Shown here piece by piece: positions 8,835 through 18,541 of a stretch of DNA of 64,000 bases. The stretch covers positions 1-64,000 of the forward strand of contig NZ_JAEDCO010000001.1 in assembly GCF_016294135.1 (NCBI RefSeq). The letters run 5' to 3'. Below the pieces are notes generated by a model. It was not told the DNA's origin and ran no database searches. It saw only the letters and a list, made by a program, of their open reading frames with translations. A program made the position numbers and the translations under genes. Each line of letters opens with the position of its first letter. Within the stretch, counting starts at the first letter, position 1. The DNA is from Methanobrevibacter ruminantium. GTDB taxonomy: Archaea; Methanobacteriota; Methanobacteria; Methanobacteriales; Methanobacteriaceae.

Positions 8835-9275
8835 CTAATATTTTGAAAGTTCTGGAATATCTTTAATTAATTCAGCAGAAGTATTATCTAAGAAAGATCT
8901 ACCTTCTGGAGTAATAATTCTTCCAGCATCGACTTTTTCCACGTAACCTGCATCTTCTAATTGATGTAAAGCTACTCTTACAATAGAGCCACTACCTTTT
9001 CTGAATTTTTCAGGGTTAACTCCTCTGTCTTTTTTACCACCGTAGAAGGTTCTTAAACTTCTTACTCCAACTGGTCCATCAATATAAACTCTTCTTAAGA
9101 TAGAAGCGCATCTTACATACCACCAGTCGATGTTTTCTGGTTTTCTTTCTTTGTGAACACCAGTTTTAACAAGTTTTGTCCATTCAGGGGCAACAATTTT
9201 ATCATTATTATCTCTAAATTCATCTGCAACAGTATTAATTAATAACTCTGCAGGAACATCAAATACAGTTGTCAT
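8835..9275 (-). CDS. rps19e: 30S ribosomal protein S19e
   Basis: A small-subunit ribosomal protein of 146 residues found in archaea and eukaryotes, where it is needed for 18S-type rRNA maturation. Segments typical of S19e are seen in order: TTVFDVPAELLI at the N terminus, PEWTKLVKTGVHKERKP, WWYVRCASILRRVYIDGPVG, and a C-terminal winged-helix part with ALHQLEDAGYVEK and GRIITPEGRSFLD. The length matches the archaeal family. It is flanked by the yhbY-like and PDCD5-like genes. Confidence 0.97.
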   Translation of the reverse strand: MTTVFDVPAELLINTVADEFRDNNDKIVAPEWTKLVKTGVHKERKPENIDWWYVRCASILRRVYIDGPVGVRSLRTFYGGKKDRGVNPEKFRKGSGSIVRVALHQLEDAGYVEKVDAGRIITPEGRSFLDNTSAELIKDIPELSKY

Positions 9276-9356
9276 ATAATTTTCTCCAATTAATATGTTT
9301 CTAATCCAATTTTCTTACTCACCTAAGACTGGTGTCTGTAACTCTAAGCGAATAAT

Positions 9357-9623
9357 CTAATTAGATTGCTTTTTATAAATAACAGCAACATTTCCTCTAA
9401 CGTCAATAAGTTGGGATTTAGTGCCTTCAACAATGTTGCTTATTAAATCATCTTTATTTCTTGCTACATTTTTAGCAAATCGTAATTTAATAATAGGATT
9501 GGATTTTAACTGACGTTTAATCTCTTCAATAACATTGTCATTAACACCAGCTTTTCCAATATTTATTGTCATAGCGGAACGAGCTTCATTCATAATCTCT
9601 TTTTTTGAAAGTGTAAGAGTCAA
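9357..9623 (-). CDS. YhbY-family (CRM domain) RNA-binding protein
   Basis: An 88-residue single CRM domain protein, likely bound to pre-50S particles or other structured RNA. It shows NIGKAGVNDNVIEEIKRQL, where the usual GKxG loop is present, and ends in a strand GNVAVIYKK. The start is a TTG at 9623: it has GGAGAG eight bases upstream and lies inside the end of rnp4, giving a 38-base overlap. That overlap suggests coupled translation of the two genes. Its role in archaea is inferred from bacterial YhbY. Confidence 0.88.
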   Translation of the reverse strand: MTLTLSKKEIMNEARSAMTINIGKAGVNDNVIEEIKRQLKSNPIIKLRFAKNVARNKDDLISNIVEGTKSQLIDVRGNVAVIYKKQSN

Positions 9624-9957
9624 TTTTAGCTCTCCTTTTTAACTTTTTTTCCCTGATGTAAGGAATTTTCATAATATGGCCACACTCGCCACAATAAATA
9701 TTAATTTCATTATTAATTAGCCGGACAGCGCAGTTGTGACCGGGAACCAAAAACTTGTAACAATTTTTACAGTATCTTCGTCCCCAAACTTGAGGAATTT
9801 TTGCATTATACTTTTTGGAAATCTTTCGAGCAAGCTCAACATAACGATGAGATCTTTCAGGATGTTCTTTATATTCCTTTTCTGCACGATTAAAAAGAAT
9901 ATCCATCCTTTCTTGAGCTATCTCAATCATCCAATCAGGTTTTTTTCCTCTAGCCAT
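9586..9957 (-). CDS. rnp4: Ribonuclease P protein component 4 (Rpp21)
   Basis: A protein subunit of archaeal RNase P, which removes tRNA 5' leaders. The 123-residue chain has the two long N-terminal helices (QERMDILFNRAEKEYKEHPE, then ERSHRYVELARKISKKYNAK) and a zinc ribbon formed by CKNC (about residues 61-64) and CGEC, with the basic segment EKKLKRRAK after it. The frame is open for five more codons, but the ATG at 9957 has GAGGAG at good spacing. It is the first gene of the translation cluster and overlaps the next gene by 38 bases. Confidence 0.92.
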   Translation of the reverse strand: MARGKKPDWMIEIAQERMDILFNRAEKEYKEHPERSHRYVELARKISKKYNAKIPQVWGRRYCKNCYKFLVPGHNCAVRLINNEINIYCGECGHIMKIPYIREKKLKRRAKIDSYTFKKRDYE

Positions 9958-10257
9958 AGATACTCCTCTCATACATAGTATAATCTCTTTAAAATAACTT
10001 ATTGCCTAAATAAAAGTAGATTTTGATGAGAAATCACATTTTAAGCAATGTAAAAATAAAGTAATTAAATAAATATTCCTATAATATAATAGTACAAGAG
10101 GAATATTAAGATAAGATATGTTTTTTATTATATAAAAAGGTTTTCTATATTATATATAATATTATAAAAATAAGACAAAAATAGCATAAATTAATTATTT
10201 TTAAAATTTTAAGGTTCAGAACATATTAAAATGAATATGGGAAGAACAATGAAAAAA
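9958..10257. promoter_or_regulatory. Upstream region of the rnp4-led translation cluster
   Basis: This 300-base non-coding stretch should carry the promoter of the minus-strand cluster and the 3' end of the AK6-like gene. A 9-bp inverted repeat, AATATTCCT at 10072-10080 and AGGAATATT at 10099-10107, encloses 18 bases. TATA-rich DNA follows near 10120-10170. The regulatory role of the repeat is a guess. Confidence 0.4.
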
Positions 10258-10839
10258 TTATTCCAAAAGCCATTCCATATAATCGATTGAACCAACAGGG
10301 CATTCCATTTTACCAGATGCAATATCTATTATCAAATCACGAATCTCTTCAACAGACTTATCACTTGCATCTATCTCATTGGTTTTATCCCCATAAATCT
10401 CATAAGCTTCTGCTGAACAGACTGCCAATGCTTCAGCTTCAAGGTTTTCTTGAATTTTAGACTCTGAATAGTTCCTTTCTTCAAGCCTATTTTTAAGAAT
10501 GGATGGATTTAAACGAAGAACAATCATTTTATCTGCACCTTCACAAAGATGAGACAAATGACCTTCCACTATTAAAACACAATCACTGCTTTTATCGATT
10601 TCCTCATTCAAAGATTCATTTAATCCATCAATGTCAATGACTTTATAAAGCTTATCGGGATCTTCACCTAAAACCAAGTCATTTTCAATTGCAAAATCAT
10701 TTACCTTAATGAGTCTTGAATGAAATCCATTGCTGGACAGGTAATCGTTCAAATCACTTGCAACAGTTGTTTTGCCCGTGCAAGGAGTGCCTGAAATAAA
10801 AATAACTGTATCTTCGGACAAATCATTTAAAATAGACAT
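10258..10839 (-). CDS. AK6/Fap7-type adenylate kinase-like P-loop NTPase
   Basis: A cytoplasmic nucleotide kinase of about 193 residues. Its P-loop, ISGTPCTGKTTV, matches the GTPxTGKT form of the AK6 (hCINAP/Fap7) family, whose members act as adenylate kinase or ATPase in small-subunit ribosome maturation. The segment VLIVEGHLSHLCEGAD corresponds to the conserved loop before the lid, and VLRLNPSILKNRLEER follows it. The start is unsure: GTG at 10848 and ATG at 10839 are both possible, and neither has a clear ribosome binding site, since translation may be coupled to the DRG gene that ends at 10856. The function in ribosome assembly is inferred from relatives. Confidence 0.82.
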   Translation of the reverse strand: MSILNDLSEDTVIFISGTPCTGKTTVASDLNDYLSSNGFHSRLIKVNDFAIENDLVLGEDPDKLYKVIDIDGLNESLNEEIDKSSDCVLIVEGHLSHLCEGADKMIVLRLNPSILKNRLEERNYSESKIQENLEAEALAVCSAEAYEIYGDKTNEIDASDKSVEEIRDLIIDIASGKMECPVGSIDYMEWLLE

Positions 10840-10855
10840 GCTAAACACTGCAATA

Positions 10856-11950
10856 TTATTTTTTAAGAATTATACGTAAGACATCCTCATCCTCAAGGAC
10901 ATGGTCTGGACCTACCTTTTGACCTGGGAATTTTACTGAAGTTCCCCAAATCTTAGCATGCCTAAAGTTTTTAACGAATTCCCTGTGTAACTTTTCACAT
11001 GCATCAATAACTGTAGACCCTCTTCTGATAACCAACGGATCTTCCATATCTGCTTTTCTACCTTGCGGCTTTAAATAAACCCTAATTAAATCTACATGGT
11101 CGAATATTTCCTCTTTAAGTGCATCAATATTGAGTTTCTTATCTGCAGAAATAGGTATGAATTCAGGAATTTCCTTTTGAAGTTGCTTTAGGTAATCAAG
11201 GTCAACCAAATCCACCTTATTCAATAGAATCATCATAGGAACATAGGATTTATTGTCTTCAATAACATCAATGAACTGGTCAATTGTTACATCATCCCTA
11301 AACAAGACATCTGCATTGTGGATCCCATACTCATTTATAATTGATCTGATGGTTTTTTCATCCAAATAGGTTAAAGGAACTGTTGTAGAAACATTGACTC
11401 CACCTTTACGTGTCTTTTTGATTCTAACATCAGGTTTGGTTTGATTTGGCCTTACACCTACATTATCAAGCTCCTTTAAGATAACATTCAAATGCTGTGG
11501 ATTAAGTGTATCCAATACCACGATAATCAAGTCCGCAGTTCTTGCAACAGATAGAATCTCTTTACCTCTACCTTTACCTCCAGCAGCACCGGTAATGATT
11601 CCAGGAATGTCAAAAATTTGAATTTGAGCATTATTATATTCCATAACTCCAGGAATAATTTCTAAAGTAGTGAATTGATAAGCTCCAACCTTACTTTCAG
11701 CATTGGTTAATTCATTAAGCAATGTAGATTTACCTACTGATGGGAAACCTACCAAAACCGCTGTAGCATCACCGCTCTTCTTAATGTGGAACCCTTCACC
11801 TTTGGATCCACCACTACTTCTTTTAATCTGTTCTTCCTTAAGCTTTGAAATCTTAGCCTTTAATTTACCTATATGGTGAGAAGTAGCTTTATTATAAGGT
11901 GTCTTTTGAATTTCCTCTTCAATAGCTTTTATTTTTTCTTCTATAGACAT
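10856..11950 (-). CDS. drg: DRG-family (OBG-HflX superfamily) GTPase with TGS domain
   Basis: A translation-associated GTPase of 364 residues, closely like eukaryotic DRG1/2. An N-terminal helical hairpin (residues 1-45) precedes the G domain with G1 [12 protein letters not shown]2 TTLEIIPG, G3 [18 protein letters not shown] and G4 LNKVDL. The family-specific insert sits within the G domain, and a C-terminal TGS domain (about 285-364, including [17 protein letters not shown]) ends in [14 protein letters not shown], as in DRGs. The ATG has GGGGAG in front. It is transcribed just ahead of the AK6-like gene with a 16-base gap, fitting a ribosome-linked pair. Confidence 0.95.
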   Translation of the reverse strand: MSIEEKIKAIEEEIQKTPYNKATSHHIGKLKAKISKLKEEQIKRSSGGSKGEGFHIKKSGDATAVLVGFPSVGKSTLLNELTNAESKVGAYQFTTLEIIPGVMEYNNAQIQIFDIPGIITGAAGGKGRGKEILSVARTADLIIVVLDTLNPQHLNVILKELDNVGVRPNQTKPDVRIKKTRKGGVNVSTTVPLTYLDEKTIRSIINEYGIHNADVLFRDDVTIDQFIDVIEDNKSYVPMMILLNKVDLVDLDYLKQLQKEIPEFIPISADKKLNIDALKEEIFDHVDLIRVYLKPQGRKADMEDPLVIRRGSTVIDACEKLHREFVKNFRHAKIWGTSVKFPGQKVGPDHVLEDEDVLRIILKK

Positions 11951-12254
11951 AAACTCCCCAATAATAATTTATTACGAAATAAGAATTAATTTTGAAATAA
12001 TCCAATAATCATCCAATAATCAATTTTATGATGCCATTATTAGAAAATTGAAAAATGTAAATATTTTATTATAATATAAATTTTGTATTTTTAACATATA
12101 AAATATGCGGTAAAATAAGAAACTAAATTGCAAAAAGATAGCAATAATTAAAAAAAAAGAAAAAAGTTAAAGAGTTATAAGAAAAACTAATGGACAGTTT
12201 TAATTATAATCTTAACTCCATTTTAAATTTTAAACATAACTAAACGTTATGTCA
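11951..12254. other. Intergenic region between aglB and the DRG gene
   Basis: This 304-base AT-rich stretch holds the DRG promoter side and the aglB 3' end. At 12234-12252 a 7-bp inverted repeat (ACATAAC and GTTATGT, 5-base loop) lies two bases past the aglB stop and may be a weak terminator. Nothing else stands out. Confidence 0.4.
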
Positions 12255-14960
12255 CTATGCATTAGAATCTGCGTTATCAGAACTTGAAGCCCCATTATTA
12301 ATGGTCCAAGTAGCAACTCCATCCTGCATGTCACTTATTGTAAAGGTATCTTGACCTACACCACCTAATAGGAATAATCTGGTAAAGACAGAGTCTCTAA
12401 GTTCATTATCCATTACTATAGCAGTGTACTGATTTTCGGAACTTAAAAGGTATATTGTATAATTTCCGTTTTTATCCAAGGTCTTGTTTACAGTTAAGTA
12501 ACCATCTTCAATAGCAACAAGATTACTTGCTTTGAGAGGGTTATATTCACTACCATTCAAGTCAACCTTACTTCCATTGTTAGCCCAAGTAGCAGTCATT
12601 TGAGCAGTGGTTTGGTTAGTACCATTAGATCCTCTTTTGACATCAGCACTGAATAAGATATTACTATCATTCAATACTGGAATGCTGCCTTGAGAGTTAG
12701 GATTGATTGTAACATAATTAGGAGCTACATAATATTGATAGTTTGTACTGTCTAATGTATCAAAGTTCCATGAACCGAAGTAGGACCACCATCCCGCTTT
12801 TTGAATCATGTCTGAACTTAAAACAAATGCAACATTATTCGGATTGGATGGGTGTGACTGTTTTACAACAGCACTTGCTTGGCTTTCAGTTAAATTATAG
12901 TCTTTGACTAAAGTTGATTTAGCATTTTCCCTACTCATACCTAAGGTTTTGTCCAATGCATCAACTGCAGTTACATTGCTTCCTGTGTAATTGCATAATA
13001 ATTCAGAAGCATTGCTACCAGTAGTACCCAACATCTGCAAGATTCCTTTAGATTGGGCGAAATCTGAAGTAGTCAATGCTTTACCTACCCAGTATGCACG
13101 GTCCCCTGACTGAGAACCCCCATCAAAAGAAGTTGGATGGTCAGATGCAATTTGGAATAGGTAACCGAAGTCCCACCAGGAAATGATAACTGTATCATCA
13201 GTAGTGTTTTCCTTAACATAGTCCATAGCATTCCATATTGGGTCACTTGAACCAGGAACTGTGAGCGCAGTAGTCTGGTAAGCACCACAAACAGTTGGAG
13301 ACACTAAAGCTAAAGTGATCAATACTACAACCAATGCCTTTTTAAGGGACACATCTGAATCCCTGACAGATTTTCTAAGGTATATGAATACTCCAGAAAT
13401 AACTACAAGAGCAACAAACACGATTGAACCTATCAATACAGCATTGTCAATAGCATAACCGATTTGACTAAGTGGGAATGCAATCAAGAAAGAACACACA
13501 ATAGCTATCAAGAATAAAGTTCTGTCATCATCAATATTGGCTTTGACATAATCAACTGCATATCCTACAAAAATACCTGCACAGATACCCATAGGAACAA
13601 CCAATACCTGAATAAACCTTGTACCTTGAGTTACTGCTGCTGCAGATGCAAGAATCCATACAAGGAATAAGCTTAAGTAAAGCACATTCAAACGTTTGCT
13701 TTTATTGATTTCGTCAGTTGAACCGAAAGACCCAATGTCTTTAAGGGAAATTCTGAATCTGTCTTGTTCTTTTCTTATAGAAGTAGCTTTACGTTTAGAT
13801 TTATGTGGTTTTGATGAATCTCCTTTAACCTTTACAGATCTTAATCTAAGCAATCTTTGGACAAAAGTGAATAATACCAATAAAACACCGAAGAATGCAA
13901 CGATTCCACCAATACCGTTTATGATACCGCTTGTGTTTGCTAAGAATGCACCTGGAAGTCCGCCAGCTAAAAGGTTAGGCCTTTGCATCTCTGCAACAGA
14001 AACAAATACGTTAGGCCATACATCATGTGATGCGGATAAAAGTGAGAAACCTCCAGTAAGGCCGGATATAGCATCAAGTATACCGCCGATTCCAACAGTG
14101 AACAATAAGCCGATAGCACCTAAAACAACAATTAAAGCTACTGGGAACAATTCTTTTTGATTAATCAACCAGTTTAGCTTATTACTATAATTTCTAAATG
14201 GTTCCAACACTTCAATGTCCAGATAGAAACATAGTATAAAGAATACTATCATCACAATTATCATTACTGCAGGATAAAACATATACCCAGTCCATGAAAG
14301 GGAATAAATACCAATAGTGATAACAGATAAGATTGCGAATATCACTCTATGAACCAATTTATCGCTTTTAACCGCTTCAACAAAGAAGAGTATAAAGAAT
14401 AAAGGCAAGGTTACGTTAAACATGTCTGTATCGAAAAATCCTGCAAATGTGTGTGTAATATAGTTAGGACCTAAAGCTACAATCAATGTAGCTGCAATTG
14501 CACCATAATCATTGGTTATTCTTCTTGTGAATATGTAAACAGGAATTACAGCAAATGATGAAATGAATGCACCAGTCCAAAATGCCACTTCCTTAAGGGA
14601 CATGTCCTGGAACATGTTCACTATTCCATATAAGACTGATGTGACATACGCAATCATCGGCTGATAGGACCCAACGTCCCTTCCTGATGGATAGTATGAA
14701 TGCATATCCCAACCAGAACCATTTACTAAAGTATCACCAAAATATCCATGATCCATATAATCTTGAGTCATCCTTAAGTTAAAGTATGAGTCCATTTCAC
14801 TGAAATAAGGAAGACCATCAGCATCCACATAATTTGCTTTAATTTCATTTGGAACTCCACCAATGTCAGCGGCTTGAGCTCTGAGACCAAAAACCAAAAC
14901 AAACAATATTGCTATGATAACCACAGATTTTAAAATTGTTTTAACTTTCTGATTTTCCAT
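12255..14960 (-). CDS. aglB: Oligosaccharyltransferase AglB (STT3 family)
   Basis: The membrane enzyme that transfers a lipid-linked glycan to asparagine in N-X-S/T sequons of exported proteins. The 901-residue protein starts with a hydrophobic segment, then shows the acidic catalytic motif SEMDSYFNLRMTQDYMDHG in the first external loop (about residues 54-72). Around a dozen membrane helices follow, and the soluble C-terminal domain starts with SWWDFGYLF near residue 598, the WWDxGY signature. A cytoplasmic basic loop (KPHKSKRKATSIRKEQDR) lies near residues 385-402. The adhesin in this window is a plausible substrate. The ATG at 14960 is preceded by GAGGA. Confidence 0.95.
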   Translation of the reverse strand: MENQKVKTILKSVVIIAILFVLVFGLRAQAADIGGVPNEIKANYVDADGLPYFSEMDSYFNLRMTQDYMDHGYFGDTLVNGSGWDMHSYYPSGRDVGSYQPMIAYVTSVLYGIVNMFQDMSLKEVAFWTGAFISSFAVIPVYIFTRRITNDYGAIAATLIVALGPNYITHTFAGFFDTDMFNVTLPLFFILFFVEAVKSDKLVHRVIFAILSVITIGIYSLSWTGYMFYPAVMIIVMIVFFILCFYLDIEVLEPFRNYSNKLNWLINQKELFPVALIVVLGAIGLLFTVGIGGILDAISGLTGGFSLLSASHDVWPNVFVSVAEMQRPNLLAGGLPGAFLANTSGIINGIGGIVAFFGVLLVLFTFVQRLLRLRSVKVKGDSSKPHKSKRKATSIRKEQDRFRISLKDIGSFGSTDEINKSKRLNVLYLSLFLVWILASAAAVTQGTRFIQVLVVPMGICAGIFVGYAVDYVKANIDDDRTLFLIAIVCSFLIAFPLSQIGYAIDNAVLIGSIVFVALVVISGVFIYLRKSVRDSDVSLKKALVVVLITLALVSPTVCGAYQTTALTVPGSSDPIWNAMDYVKENTTDDTVIISWWDFGYLFQIASDHPTSFDGGSQSGDRAYWVGKALTTSDFAQSKGILQMLGTTGSNASELLCNYTGSNVTAVDALDKTLGMSRENAKSTLVKDYNLTESQASAVVKQSHPSNPNNVAFVLSSDMIQKAGWWSYFGSWNFDTLDSTNYQYYVAPNYVTINPNSQGSIPVLNDSNILFSADVKRGSNGTNQTTAQMTATWANNGSKVDLNGSEYNPLKASNLVAIEDGYLTVNKTLDKNGNYTIYLLSSENQYTAIVMDNELRDSVFTRLFLLGGVGQDTFTISDMQDGVATWTINNGASSSDNADSNA

Positions 14961-15496
14961 ATAAAATCCTCGTACATTTTACAAATTTATATTCGAATAT
15001 AATTTATAGTCAGTACCCAATCATCTCATGAAAGATAAAAGCGCTTAAATTATCCCATTTCATAAAACAACAGCATACGACTTGTAAACAAATAATTAAA
15101 TATATTTTAAAATATATTGCAATAATTATTTTGAATTAAAATTATTAAACTTAAGATTTGATATGATTATTATTAAACCAATGTTAATAAAAATCAATTT
15201 AAATTTAATAATAATTAAATATACATTTTATATACATATATAATTTTCTAATGTTTTATATAAAGGAAAAATAAATACAAAAAACATTTGAATAAATGCG
15301 AATAAAATTATCGGTTGAAAAATAAAAAAGAAAATAAAAAGAAAATTTAAATGAATTAAAAATAAATTAAAAAAAAGTTTAAAAAATAAAGAAAGAACAA
15401 AGAAAAATAGTCAATGAAAAAAAATAAAATAGAAAAATAGAATAGAAAAAATAAAATAAAAAATAGAATCATTAAGTTTTATAAATAATCATCGGA
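14961..15496. promoter_or_regulatory. aglB upstream region with a 16-bp palindrome, and topA 3' end
   Basis: This 536-base gap lies between two minus-strand genes. At 14987-15002 is the perfect palindrome TTATATTCGAATATAA, 27 bases before the aglB start and overlapping a TATA-like stretch (minus-strand CTATAAATTATA). The part from 15300 to 15490 is a chain of T tracts on the minus strand, which should terminate topA. No gene is seen. Confidence 0.45.
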
Positions 15497-17680
15497 TTAT
15501 TTACTTAATTCTTCTGATTTTTCTTGTAATATTTTGTCCAAATCCTTCAATTGGCAGCTGAATCTACATTGTGGGAAGCCACTGCATCCAACAAATTCAC
15601 CAAATCTTCCGGAACGTTTCAATAAGTCTCTTCCACATTCAGGACATTTACCAACAACTTCAGGAGCACGCCTTTTGCTTACTTCCTTTCCGCAATTTGG
15701 ATCAAGACAAACATGTTCCCTTCCCTTTTGGCCTTTTCTCTTAATTGAAATCATAGGCAAACCACAGGTTGGGCAAGTGGATTTCAATATGTTTGCACCT
15801 TTAGGAAGTGAGTAAGTGTTTCTGCATTGAGGGAAATTTGAACATCCAATAAATGTTTGCTTATTCCTTCTTGAATACTTCTTAAGCAACTTGCCTCCAC
15901 AGGAACATTCACCAACGACATTGGATTCTTGATAGGATTCATAAAGCTTTGAACCAATTTCCTTTTGGTTGTTATTAATATCCTTGAGAATTGATCTAAC
16001 TTCCTTTTCACCATTTGCAAGAATTTCCTCTTTTGTAATCTTATCAGCAGATAAGCAATCGAGTTCCCTTTCAAATTCACGGGTCAACTCTTCGCTTGTT
16101 AAGTTCTTACAGTATTGCTTCAATGTATCAATGATATGAACACCTAATGGCTTAACTTCAATCTTTTTGCCATCAATATATTTCCTATCATAGAGTTTTG
16201 CAATGATGTCTGCACGGGTAGCCTTTGTACCAAGCTCTCTTTTCTCCAATTCCTTGATGAGAGAAGCTTCATTGTATCTTGCAGGAGGCTTTGTTTCCTT
16301 CTCCTCTGAAATGATTTCATGAATCTTTAGGAAATCTCCTTTTTTAAGTGGAGGGAACTCATCAGCTTCCTGTTTCTTGAATGGATAATGCTTTAGCCAT
16401 CCTTCATGAGAAACCCTTTTTCTTGAAAATACAAATTCCTCATTGTTAACATTCAAGTCAACTTTCATGGTTTCCAATTTGGAATCCTCACTGAAGACGC
16501 TTATGAACCTATAAACAATCAAGCGATAGATCTTTTCCTCATCTGGAGATAAGTTAGATGGCAATACGCCAGTTGGGTGAATAGCTGGGTGTGCTGCATC
16601 CTCTTTCTTACCTTCATTTGGCTTTAATTTTGCAGGCAAGTCAGCAATATGTTTTCTAAACTCTTCATCCTTAAGAAGACCTGCAAAAATCTCTTTAAAT
16701 CCTAATGATTCAGGGAGCTTTTGGGATGAGGTACGTGGATAGGAAGTGTATCCTCCAACATATAGGTTCTGAGCTGCAACTTGAGTCCTTTTAGGAGAAA
16801 ATCCAAATACTGTGTGTGCTTCAGATTGCAAACCACCTAAATTGAATGGAATAGGAGGTTTTCTGATTGTTTCCTTAACATTTACAGTAGTTACAGTTGC
16901 ATCAGCACCTTGACATTCATCAAATATCCTTTTAGCCCTTTCCTCATCAAAGATCTTATCCTCAACATGATTTGCTATAATGTCAAAATCCGATTTGGCC
17001 TTGATTTGCCAGTAAGGTTGTGGAATGAATGACTGTATCTCCTTTTCCCTATCCACTAAAATGGATAAAGTAGGAGTCTGAACACGTCCTGCAGATAAGC
17101 TTATGCGTCTTGAAGAGGAAGATCTAACAGCTTTCATTAAAGCTGAAGAGATGTTCATACCAAAGTAGTAGTCTAGCATATGCCTTGCAATACCGCTATC
17201 CACTTGGTGTAAGTCAATGTCAATCATATGGTCATATGCATCAACAATGTCCTTTTTGGTCAATGTTGAAAATTTCATACGGGATGCTTTCGCTTCAGCA
17301 TTGTTACCGCAAGCATATTTCAATGCATTATAACCAATCAATGTTCCTTCTACGTCGTAATCGCAAGCATGAACAAATTTATCTGCATCTTTAGAGAGCT
17401 TTTTAATAGCGTAAACATAATCCCTAACATATCCGCTGTTCTTTTCAACTTCATATGCTGGAACCCATTTTAAATCAAAACCTAACCTGTCTCTTGAAGT
17501 AGCGGATGTCAAAGAGTAAAGGTGACCTACTGCAGACAAAACAGTGGTCCTTTTGCCATTTTCCTCAAATTCCCAATAGCTTACCTTCCTACCATATTTT
17601 TTCTTTTGGGCTTTTGAAGAGAGAGCCTTTGCTATCTTCTCAGCAGATTTTGGTTTTTCTGAAATAATCACTTCATGCAT
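15497..17680 (-). CDS. topA: DNA topoisomerase I (type IA)
   Basis: A type IA topoisomerase that relaxes negative supercoils through a transient 5'-phosphotyrosine link. The TOPRIM domain begins at once (HEVIISEKPKSAEKIAKAL) with the acidic ACDYDVEGTLIGYNAL motif. The catalytic tyrosine is in GGYTSYPRTSSQKLPES near residue 310. The C terminus carries three zinc-ribbon modules: CSCGG with CSNFPQC, CPTCG with CLDPNC, and CPECG with CSGFPQC. At 727 residues the protein has the normal archaeal length. The ATG has GTGAT before it. The gene is monocistronic as far as can be seen. Confidence 0.96.
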   Translation of the reverse strand: MHEVIISEKPKSAEKIAKALSSKAQKKKYGRKVSYWEFEENGKRTTVLSAVGHLYSLTSATSRDRLGFDLKWVPAYEVEKNSGYVRDYVYAIKKLSKDADKFVHACDYDVEGTLIGYNALKYACGNNAEAKASRMKFSTLTKKDIVDAYDHMIDIDLHQVDSGIARHMLDYYFGMNISSALMKAVRSSSSRRISLSAGRVQTPTLSILVDREKEIQSFIPQPYWQIKAKSDFDIIANHVEDKIFDEERAKRIFDECQGADATVTTVNVKETIRKPPIPFNLGGLQSEAHTVFGFSPKRTQVAAQNLYVGGYTSYPRTSSQKLPESLGFKEIFAGLLKDEEFRKHIADLPAKLKPNEGKKEDAAHPAIHPTGVLPSNLSPDEEKIYRLIVYRFISVFSEDSKLETMKVDLNVNNEEFVFSRKRVSHEGWLKHYPFKKQEADEFPPLKKGDFLKIHEIISEEKETKPPARYNEASLIKELEKRELGTKATRADIIAKLYDRKYIDGKKIEVKPLGVHIIDTLKQYCKNLTSEELTREFERELDCLSADKITKEEILANGEKEVRSILKDINNNQKEIGSKLYESYQESNVVGECSCGGKLLKKYSRRNKQTFIGCSNFPQCRNTYSLPKGANILKSTCPTCGLPMISIKRKGQKGREHVCLDPNCGKEVSKRRAPEVVGKCPECGRDLLKRSGRFGEFVGCSGFPQCRFSCQLKDLDKILQEKSEELSK

Positions 17681-18030
17681 GTTATCACATAATAAATAAA
17701 AATTGAATATAAATTAATAATAAAATTGTTTAAAGCTTTTTCAAATATCAAAAAAGCATATGAAAAATAGAATTCTATAAAATAATTTTATAAAATCTAA
17801 CGAAATAAATTGAAAAATTCATTTACAAATTATTCAAAATCATAAATACTTTATACATAACCATTATATTTAATATTTTCGTTTTTGAACAATTCAAATT
17901 TCAGGACTATTATAGTATTAAAATGAAGAATAAAATTAAAATAAATGTGAAAATTAAAAAATAATTAGTAATTTTAATTAAAATTATATTTAATTAATAA
18001 ATTGTAAAATAATAAGGAAATAAACAAAAA
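17681..18030. other. Intergenic region upstream of topA
   Basis: These 350 bases are AT-rich and lie between topA and the small zinc-ribbon gene, both on the minus strand. It should contain the topA promoter. No hairpin, repeat or small gene could be supported. Confidence 0.35.
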
Positions 18031-18213
18031 TTATTTCTTATCCATCAAATCCTCTTTATAAAAACCATAGAAATTGCTGCAGTATCCACACATTGGATAT
18101 TTTCCATAGTGATAATGAGCACCTTCATCACTGTTCATGTCAAATTCCTTTCCACAGGTGTAGCAAACTTCTATTTTTTCTTCCTTTTTATCATTATTTT
18201 CATTTTCTGCCAT
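18031..18213 (-). CDS. Small zinc-ribbon protein, function unknown
   Basis: A 60-residue protein with a charged N terminus (about 12 residues of Glu, Lys, Asn and Asp) and a two-knuckle zinc ribbon: CYTCGKEF and, eighteen residues on, CGYCSNFY. The stretch between is rich in His and Tyr (GAHYHYGKYPM). The coding status is supported by the GTGGGGA ribosome binding site in front of the ATG and by the balanced cysteine pairs. It stands alone between topA and the serB-like gene. I do not recognise a family; RNA or protein binding through the ribbon is only a guess. Confidence 0.72.
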   Translation of the reverse strand: MAENENNDKKEEKIEVCYTCGKEFDMNSDEGAHYHYGKYPMCGYCSNFYGFYKEDLMDKK

Positions 18214-18541
18214 TGTATCCCCACAATATTATTTATAAAATTTCCATCACAATTATAATAAAATTAGATTTAACTATTATATAAATTTACTTAACTATTA
18301 TATGTCTATTATATTTCTATTAAATCTATTAAAGAATCAGCATGAAAATAACTATAATAAATAAGCTCAAATGAAAAATAAACAAAATAAGAATTAAAAT
18401 AAACTAAAATAAAAATTAGAATAAAATAAATTAAAATAAAATAATAAAAAAAGTAAATTAAAAAAAATATAAAATAAACTAAATAAAAGAAATTAAAAAG
18501 AAATTAAAAGAAAAAATAAAAATTAATTAAATATAATTTAA
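18214..18541. other. Intergenic region with U-tract terminator behind the SerB-like gene
   Basis: The part from 18350 to 18541 is built of repeats of AAATAAAAT, which on the minus strand give many T tracts behind the SerB-like stop codon. The remaining bases should hold the promoter of the small zinc-ribbon gene. No gene is seen. Confidence 0.4.
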
